Part shown: piece after piece, positions 36,220 to 41,266 of the stretch
Layout of the letters: each line of letters begins with the position of its first letter
How positions within the stretch are numbered: the stretch's first letter is position 1
Assembly: GCA_013289715.1 (NCBI GenBank)
Contig: JABCZJ010000030.1
Coordinates: 1 to 41,266 of the forward strand
DNA from: Acidobacteriota bacterium
GTDB taxonomy: Bacteria; Acidobacteriota; Terriglobia; Acidiferrales; UBA7541
Length of the DNA: 41,266 nucleotides
Direction: 5' to 3'
Position numbers and translations under genes: made by a program
Notes under the pieces: generated by a model
The model's database searches: none
Told to the model about the DNA's origin: nothing
The model's input: the letters and a program-made list of their open reading frames with translations, nothing else

Positions 36220-36333
36220 CTATCCCTGGCGCTGGCGGTGCTTGGCGTTCGTACAGATCACGCGCACCACGCCGCGCCGATGAACGATCTTGCACTTCAT
36301 GCAGATTTTCTTTACCGATGCCCGAACCTTCAT
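36220..36333 (-). CDS. rpmJ: 50S ribosomal protein L36
   Basis: 37 aa gene read directly from the minus strand between infA and rpsM. The protein is MKVRASVKKICMKCKIVHRR followed by GVVRVICTNAKHRQRQG. The zinc ribbon C-x2-C-x12-C-x4-H is intact, i.e. the zinc-containing paralogue form. The start is ATG 36333 and the stop TAG. Confidence 0.97.
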   Translation of the reverse strand: MKVRASVKKICMKCKIVHRRGVVRVICTNAKHRQRQG

Positions 36334-36390
36334 TTTTCCACTCCATCCCCTCGCAGGGGCCCCAGCGTTCTACTGCTCTGCGCCGCTGAA

Positions 36391-36651
36391 CTACTTGTAG
36401 CGATACACGATTCGTCCGCGCGTCAGATCGTACGGCGAAAGCTCCACCGCCACGCGATCTCCCGACAAAATACGAATAAAGTTTTTGCGCATCTTCCCCG
36501 AAATATGGGCCAGCACCTGGTGCTTGTTCTCCAGCTCCACGCGAAACATCGCGTTCGGCAGCGGCTCGATCACGGTAGCCATCACTTCGATGGCATCCTC
36601 TTTCCCGCTTTCGCCCGGCTTCTTGTTTTCTTTCTCTGGCCTTGGTCTCAT
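36391..36651 (-). CDS. infA: translation initiation factor IF-1
   Basis: 86 aa. The OB-fold matches IF-1 from KEDAIEV through VIEPLPNAMFRVELENKHQVLAHISGKMRKNFIRI and VELSPYDLTRGRIVYRYK. Most IF-1 proteins have 72 aa; here a charged N-terminal extension of about 14 residues (MRPRPEKENKKPGESG) precedes the usual start. No other start codon exists between 36651 and the core, and AGGAG lies just upstream of ATG 36651, so the extension looks real. Confidence 0.97.
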   Translation of the reverse strand: MRPRPEKENKKPGESGKEDAIEVMATVIEPLPNAMFRVELENKHQVLAHISGKMRKNFIRILSGDRVAVELSPYDLTRGRIVYRYK

Positions 36652-36694
36652 GCGCTCCTGTGTTCTACTCCAGCCAACCTCTGCTTCCTGCCGC

Positions 36695-37468
36695 TTACCA
36701 GACCGGCCCCGCCGCTTCTTTCGGCCGAGTCAGAATCCACGGTCCATTCTTCGTCACCGCTACGGTGTGCTCGAAGTGAGCTGAATCGCTGCCGTCCGAC
36801 GTCACCGCGGTCCACTCATCATCCAGCACGCGTACGCCCGGACCGCCCGTGTTGACCATCGGCTCGATCGCCAGCACCATGCCCTCTTGCAGCTTGGGGC
36901 CCTGACCCGGAGAACCGTAATTCGGCAACTGCGGGTCTTCATGCATCTTGGTGCCAATTCCGTGGCCTACAAACTCGCGCACCACCGAATATCCGTTCTT
37001 TTCCACCCACTGCTGCACTGCGGCGGATACATCCCCCAAGCGATTTCCCGCCCGGATCTTCGCGATGCCCTGCTCCAGCGATTCCCGCGTCACGCGCAGC
37101 AGCTTCTCGCGCTCGGGCGTCACTCTGCCCACGGGCACCGTCAACGCCGCGTCGCCAAAATACCCGCCCAGCTCTACTCCGAAATCCATCGAAAGAATGT
37201 CGCCCTCGCGCAATTTCCGCGCCGCCGATGGAATCCCGTGCACCACTTCCTGATTGATCGAAGTGCACACCGAGCCCGGATACCCACGGTAGCCTTTGAA
37301 CGCCGGCCGCGCGCCGTGCTCCTTCGTGTAGCCCTCGGCGAACTCGTCCAGCTCTTTCGTCGAGATGCCCGGCCGGATCATCGTGCGCATTTCTTCCAGC
37401 GCGCCCCAGACGACCTGTCCTGCGCGATACATCTTTTCGAGCTCCGCAGGCGATTTACAGATGACCAT
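36695..37468 (-). CDS. map: type I methionine aminopeptidase
   Basis: 257 aa. It removes the initiator Met from nascent proteins. The metal ligands of the pita-bread fold are visible in SMDFGVELGGYFGDAALTV (two Asp), GHGIGTKMHEDPQLPNYG (His), AIEPMVNTGG (Glu) and SAHFEHTVAVT (Glu). The start ATG overlaps the adk end by 14 bases, so translation is coupled. Confidence 0.97.
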   Translation of the reverse strand: MVICKSPAELEKMYRAGQVVWGALEEMRTMIRPGISTKELDEFAEGYTKEHGARPAFKGYRGYPGSVCTSINQEVVHGIPSAARKLREGDILSMDFGVELGGYFGDAALTVPVGRVTPEREKLLRVTRESLEQGIAKIRAGNRLGDVSAAVQQWVEKNGYSVVREFVGHGIGTKMHEDPQLPNYGSPGQGPKLQEGMVLAIEPMVNTGGPGVRVLDDEWTAVTSDGSDSAHFEHTVAVTKNGPWILTRPKEAAGPVW

Positions 37469-38159
37469 TGCGCCCTTCCGCGCGCTTCACAATCTCGTTC
37501 AAGGCGCGGGTTACTTCCTCCACTCCTGCATCGCCATCCACCACTTCCAGCACGCCATGCGTCCGGTAATAATCCGCCAGCGGCTGGGTCTGCCGTTCAT
37601 ACGCCGCAAATCGTTCCTTCACGATTTCCGGCTGATCGTCCGACCGCTGAATCAATTTCCCGCCGTCGTTATCGCAAATGCCCGGCGTCTTCGGCGGCCG
37701 CTCGAAAATATTGTACGTCTCGCCGCCCACGCTGCACGTCCAACGGCCGGCCACCCGCTTCACCAGTGTTTCCGGGCTTACCTGAAACTGGATCACCAAC
37801 GGCTTGCCCAGTCCCCGGCGCTGCAAAATCTCGTCCAGTTCCTCGGCCTGCCGAATCGTCCGCGGAAACCCGTCGAAGATAAATCCCTCGTCGCAGTCCC
37901 AGCGCGACAGCCGCTCTTCTACCATTCCCAGCACGATGTCATCCGGCACCAGATCGCCGCGTTCCATGATCGGCTCTGCCAGGCGCCCCTGCTCGGTGCG
38001 GCGCGTCACCGCGTCCCGCAGCATGTCGCCGGTGGAAAGATGCGGCACGCCCAGCTGCTTGGCCATGCGCTTCGCCTGGGTGCCTTTACCAGCTCCTGGC
38101 GGACCCAGGAAAATTAACGCCCGTTTGAGCGCCATCCTCACCGCCGATGCGTCGGTCAT
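37455..38159 (-). CDS. adk: adenylate kinase
   Basis: 234 aa. It interconverts ATP+AMP and 2 ADP. P-loop FLGPPGAGKGTQAKRM, AMP-binding region LSTGDMLRDAV and the LID at about 125-165 are present. The LID keeps Cys in RWTCSVGG and GICDNDGG, but two of the four positions that bind zinc in Gram-positive enzymes are Gly and Asp, so the site looks incomplete. ATG 38159 overlaps the secY stop as TAATG; an alternative ATG is at 38135. The long open frame further upstream lies inside secY and is not coding. Confidence 0.96.
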   Translation of the reverse strand: MTDASAVRMALKRALIFLGPPGAGKGTQAKRMAKQLGVPHLSTGDMLRDAVTRRTEQGRLAEPIMERGDLVPDDIVLGMVEERLSRWDCDEGFIFDGFPRTIRQAEELDEILQRRGLGKPLVIQFQVSPETLVKRVAGRWTCSVGGETYNIFERPPKTPGICDNDGGKLIQRSDDQPEIVKERFAAYERQTQPLADYYRTHGVLEVVDGDAGVEEVTRALNEIVKRAEGRNGHL

Positions 38160-39562
38160 TAACTGCGACGTCCCCGGACCCGGCCCTTGCGCACAAACCC
38201 ATCGTAATTCCGCATGACCAATTGCGCTTCCAGTTGCTGCACGGTATCCATGGCCACGCCCACAACGATCAGGAGCGAGGTGCCCCCGAAATAAAATTGC
38301 ACGTTCAAACCATCCAGCACGAATCGCCACATGTGCTGGTCGAACCAGTCGCCCACCAGCCACAAATGCTGCAGGTGAATCCCCGAAATCATCCATTCCG
38401 GCAGCAAACAGACCACCGCCAGGTACACGCCGCCGACGAATGTGAGCCGCGTCAAAATGCGGTTAATGTACTCGGAAGTGTTTCGCCCCGGACGTATCCC
38501 TGGAACGAATCCGCCGTACTTCCGCATGTTGTCCGCAAGCTCGGTGGGATTGAAAATAATCCCCACGTAAAAGAACGCAAAAAATATGATCAGCGTCACG
38601 TAGATCACGGTATAGAGCGGCTCGCCCCACTTGATCATGTTCGCGAACTTACCGAACGCTGTGGACTTGTTCTGAAAAAACAGCGCCAAAGTCTGCGGAA
38701 AAGTGAGCAGCGAACTCGCGAAAATCGGCGGAATCACTCCACCGGAATTCACCCGCAGCGGCAGGTAAGTCATCTGCCCGCCCATCACTTTTCGGCCCAT
38801 CACTCGCTTCGCGTACTGCACCGGTATGCGCCGCTGCCCGCCTTCGACGAATACGATGAAGGCCACCACCGCCAGCATCAGCACGATCAAGCCCACCAGA
38901 ATGACCCCGGCGAGCGATCCCCACTCACCGCTCGTCGTCTTCAGATACAGATCGTGCACCGCGTTCGGCAATCCCACCACGATGCCTGCGAAAATAATCA
39001 GCGACATCCCGTTGCCGATGCCGCGCTCGCTGATCTGCTCGCCCAGCCACATGATGAACGCCGAGCCGGTCGTCAGCGTCAGCATGGTCATCAGCATGAA
39101 ACGCACACCGGGGTGATACACCAGCGCTTCGCCATTCATGCTCTGCATCGTCAAGGTCTTCGCGATCGTGAACGATTGAAACAAGCTCAGAATAATCGTC
39201 AAATAGCGCGTGTACTGCGTGATCTTCCGCCGCCCCAGCTCGCCTTCTTTCTGCAACCGTTCCAGGTAAGGCCATACCACCACCATCAATTGCAAAATAA
39301 TCGACGCCGTGATGTATGGCATGATGCCCAGCGCAAAAATTGTCAGGCGGCGCAGGTTGCCGCCGCTAAACAGGTCAATCAGCCCGAGCACCGAGCCTTG
39401 TCCCCGCTGGAACATGTCCTGCAGCAGGGCCGTGTTGATTCCCGGCGTCGGAATGTGTCCGCCCAGGCGGTACACCGCCAGCATGCCCAGCGTGAACAGA
39501 ACGCGGTTACGCAGATCCGGCGTGCTGAAAATATTCCGAATTGCCAGGAACAGCTTGTTCAT
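38159..39562 (-). CDS. secY: preprotein translocase subunit SecY
   Basis: 467 aa, ten predicted transmembrane helices. Channel-forming subunit that works with SecA (encoded at 14329). Recognisable stretches are LGHIPTPGINTALLQ-type lumenal loop (GGHIPTPGINTALLQDMFQ), FALGIMPYITASIILQLM and FVPGIRPGRNTSEYINRILTRLTFVG. It overlaps rplO by ATGA and adk by TAATG. Confidence 0.98.
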   Translation of the reverse strand: MNKLFLAIRNIFSTPDLRNRVLFTLGMLAVYRLGGHIPTPGINTALLQDMFQRGQGSVLGLIDLFSGGNLRRLTIFALGIMPYITASIILQLMVVVWPYLERLQKEGELGRRKITQYTRYLTIILSLFQSFTIAKTLTMQSMNGEALVYHPGVRFMLMTMLTLTTGSAFIMWLGEQISERGIGNGMSLIIFAGIVVGLPNAVHDLYLKTTSGEWGSLAGVILVGLIVLMLAVVAFIVFVEGGQRRIPVQYAKRVMGRKVMGGQMTYLPLRVNSGGVIPPIFASSLLTFPQTLALFFQNKSTAFGKFANMIKWGEPLYTVIYVTLIIFFAFFYVGIIFNPTELADNMRKYGGFVPGIRPGRNTSEYINRILTRLTFVGGVYLAVVCLLPEWMISGIHLQHLWLVGDWFDQHMWRFVLDGLNVQFYFGGTSLLIVVGVAMDTVQQLEAQLVMRNYDGFVRKGRVRGRRS

Positions 39563-40014
39563 TGCAGGACTTCGACCTTTCCTCCGGCGGCCGTGATTTT
39601 TGCCTCCGCCGACTTGCTGAACGCATGCGCCTGCACCGTCAACGCCACTTTCAGTTCACCGCTACCCAGAATCTTCAGCGCCTCGCGCTTCACGCGCAAC
39701 ACGCCCAGGGCATAAAGAATTTCTGGTGAAATCGTTTCGCCCGCCTCGAAAACATTCAGGCTCTCGACATTTATCACCGCATAGGTCGTCGAGTCCGGCG
39801 CCGAAAATCCGCGCTTCGGCAATCGCCGGTGCAGCGGCATCTGTCCGCCTTCAAATCCCGGCCGGCGCGAATACCCGCGGCGGGACTGCTGCCCCTTGTT
39901 GCCCGCTCCTGACGTCTTGCCCATCTTCGAGCCCATGCCGCGTCCCACGCGCACCTTGCGGTGACGCGATCCTCGCGGCGGCTTCAAATTCGATAGTGTC
40001 GGTTTCTGTGCCAT
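39559..40014 (-). CDS. rplO: 50S ribosomal protein L15
   Basis: 151 aa. The Gly/Arg-rich N-terminus is typical: TLSNLKPPRGSRHRKVRVGR, GSKMGKTSGAGNKGQQSRRG and GGQMPLHRRLPKRGF. It starts at ATG, two bases after the rpmD stop. Confidence 0.98.
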   Translation of the reverse strand: MAQKPTLSNLKPPRGSRHRKVRVGRGMGSKMGKTSGAGNKGQQSRRGYSRRPGFEGGQMPLHRRLPKRGFSAPDSTTYAVINVESLNVFEAGETISPEILYALGVLRVKREALKILGSGELKVALTVQAHAFSKSAEAKITAAGGKVEVLQ

Positions 40015-40016
40015 TC

Positions 40017-40223
40017 TCAGCCCTCAATCTGTACAAGATGGTGCACGCGCGCGATCATGCCGCGGATCGACGGAGTGTCTTCCACTTCCAGCACTTGCTG
40101 CATACGCCGGAATCCCAGCCCGCGAACGGTCTGGCGCATATCACGCGGGCAGCCAATAAAACTCACCACCCACTTGATTTTCAGTTTCCCCGGTTTCTTC
40201 TTGCCCGCTGTCGTCGTTGTCAT
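40017..40223 (-). CDS. rpmD: 50S ribosomal protein L30
   Basis: 68 aa with LKIKWVVSFIGCPRDMRQTV and GLGFRRMQQVLEVEDTPSIRGM, the L30 core. About ten extra residues (TTTTAGKKKPG) precede it compared with the E. coli form. Confidence 0.96.
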   Translation of the reverse strand: MTTTTAGKKKPGKLKIKWVVSFIGCPRDMRQTVRGLGFRRMQQVLEVEDTPSIRGMIARVHHLVQIEG

Positions 40224-40241
40224 TTTATTAGCGCGAAGGAA

Positions 40242-40781
40242 CTACTGTGCCGTCGCTTCCTCCGCTATCTTCCCGCGGCCTTCCGCCACCTTCGCCGCAT
40301 CCTTCAAATGCATCAACGCGTCAAAGGTCGCCTTGATCACGTTGTGCGGGTTCGATGTCCCCAGAGATTTCGTCAGCACGTTCTGAATTCCCGCAACCTC
40401 CATCACCGCGCGCACCGCTCCACCCGCGATGATTCCGGTTCCGTCCGGAGCGGGCTTCAGCAGCACCTGGCCCGAGCCGTAACGCCCCAGCACCTGGTGC
40501 GGTATCGTTGTGCCCTTCATGTTCAGCTTCACCATGTTCTTCTTGGCCGCTTCAATAGCCTTGCGGATGGCCATGGGCACTTCGCGCGCTTTGCCCATGC
40601 CAAACCCGGCATGGCCGCCCTGATCACCGACCACCACCAACGCGGAGAAGCTGAGGTTTTTTCCGCCCTTCACTACCTTCGTGCAGCGGTTGATCGAAAC
40701 GACCTGATCCTTCAAGTTCGCCTGGTTGGTTTCCACCGGACGGCGAACCGCTAGCGAGTCTTTGAGCTCTTGTTTCGACAT
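40242..40781 (-). CDS. rpsE: 30S ribosomal protein S5
   Basis: 179 aa from ATG 40781. The conserved RNA-binding stretch is VVSINRCTKVVKGGKNLSFS and VVVGDQGGHAGFGMGKAREV, with GGAVRAVMEVAGIQNVLTKS later. The frame is open further upstream inside rplR, but that part is not S5. The C-terminal tail is Ala/Lys/Glu-rich. Confidence 0.98.
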   Translation of the reverse strand: MSKQELKDSLAVRRPVETNQANLKDQVVSINRCTKVVKGGKNLSFSALVVVGDQGGHAGFGMGKAREVPMAIRKAIEAAKKNMVKLNMKGTTIPHQVLGRYGSGQVLLKPAPDGTGIIAGGAVRAVMEVAGIQNVLTKSLGTSNPHNVIKATFDALMHLKDAAKVAEGRGKIAEEATAQ

Positions 40782-40786
40782 AATTT

Positions 40787-41164
40787 TCAGAACTTCAGGC
40801 CCGCCTCCCGGGCCGCTTCCGCGAGCGCCTTCACACGCCCGTGATATTGATATCCGCCTCGATCGTAAACCACCTTGTCGACGCCCTTGGCTTGCGCGCG
40901 TTCCGCGATGGCCTTGCCCACCACTTTGGCCGCGGCGATGTTGCCGCCGCCCTTGATGGACTTGCGCACTTCTCCATCCAGCGAACTCGCAGAAACAATC
41001 GTGCGATTCGTCTGGTCGTCCACCACCTGCGCGCGGATGTGCTTCGAGGTACGATGCACGCAAAGCCGTGGACGTTCTGCCGTTCCCACCAGCGTCTTGC
41101 GCGTCCGCACGTGAATGCGGCGGCGATGCGCTTGCCGCGATAATTTGTGAACCGGTGCTGCCAC
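40787..41164 (-). CDS. rplR: 50S ribosomal protein L18
   Basis: 125 aa. HRRRIHVRTRKTLVGTAERPRLCVHRTSKHIRAQVVDD and YDRGGYQYHGRVKALAEAAREAGLKF are diagnostic for this 5S-rRNA-binding protein. It starts at GTG with AGGAGGAG upstream, 5 bases before rpsE. Confidence 0.98.
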   Translation of the reverse strand: MAAPVHKLSRQAHRRRIHVRTRKTLVGTAERPRLCVHRTSKHIRAQVVDDQTNRTIVSASSLDGEVRKSIKGGGNIAAAKVVGKAIAERAQAKGVDKVVYDRGGYQYHGRVKALAEAAREAGLKF

Positions 41165-41182
41165 GTTCGCTCTCCTCCTGGC

Positions 41183-41266
41183 CTAAGCCGCTGCCGACTT
41201 CGCGCCAGCCTTGCCGGCCTTCTTCTTCAAGCGCTCGCCGGTAATGCGCACGCCCTTCTGCTTGTA
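41183..41266 (-). CDS. rplF: 50S ribosomal protein L6, C-terminal end (cut by window edge)
   Basis: 27 residues: YKQKGVRITGERLKKKAGKA followed by GAKSAAA and a TAG stop. The Y-K-x-K-G-[IV]-R-x-x-x-E pattern is the usual L6 terminus, and its place before rplR in the spc operon confirms it. The remainder lies beyond 41266. Confidence 0.9.
   Translation of the reverse strand, partial: YKQKGVRITGERLKKKAGKAGAKSAAA

Noticed and set aside
38147..39715. Long open frame on the plus strand opposite secY and rplO
   Set aside because: It lies entirely over conserved secY/rplO on the other strand, is His/Gln/Arg-rich and has no recognisable domain; it is a codon-bias shadow.

Overview
This window looks like an ordinary chromosomal segment of an Acidobacteriota member (Terriglobia/Koribacter-like). 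That placement is inference. It rests on a GC-rich sequence with many TTG/GTG starts, a Ser/Thr kinase fused to PD40 (TolB-like) propeller repeats, a DUF4382/DUF5666 lipoprotein, a DUF4097 protein, acidobacterial-style extragenic palindromes, and the protein sequences themselves.

Layout. (1) 41-5164, plus strand: clpX, lon and rho (protein quality control and transcription termination), followed at 5245-5699 by the wreck of an EAL-HDOD gene. (2) 5813-13563, minus strand: a tightly packed run transcribed mrp -> gamma-carbonic anhydrase -> hisS -> aspS -> small membrane protein -> mutL -> cmk, with a good promoter at 13626-13654. (3) 13782-19817, plus strand: a VOC protein, secA with its own promoter, a DUF4097 repeat protein, a small Cys/His protein and a membrane-anchored protein with a degenerate Rieske-like domain. 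(4) 19874-21952, minus strand: DUF962/Mpo1-like protein and a DUF4382/DUF5666 lipoprotein preceded by a possible leader ORF. (5) 22001-26156, plus strand: PD40 receptor kinase and a Tat-exported M24 Xaa-Pro peptidase. (6) 26224-28196, minus strand: YheT-like hydrolase, GNAT acetyltransferase and a frameshifted SEC-C mini-gene. (7) 28254-32303, plus strand: guaB with a promoter and a terminator-like leader hairpin, then VanZ-like and M61 glycyl aminopeptidase genes. (8) 32335-32960, minus strand: a group II intron of class C (IIC) without a reverse-transcriptase gene. (9) 32961-41266, minus strand: the spc/alpha ribosomal operon rplF(partial)-rplR-rpsE-rpmD-rplO-secY-adk-map-infA-rpmJ-rpsM-rpsK-rpsD-rpoA-rplQ, closed by a strong intrinsic terminator.

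The most striking element is the compact IIC intron. Its 5' end GTGTGCC lies 8 bases beyond the terminator stem of the ribosomal operon, which is the classic IIC target. Domains resembling I to VI are readable, yet no intron-encoded protein is present. Other points for a second look are two decayed genes missed by simple ORF calling (EAL-HDOD and SEC-C), the guaB leader, and the Rieske-like domain that lost its histidine ligands. Most of the window is conserved housekeeping sequence, and I see no multi-gene defence or mobile system.
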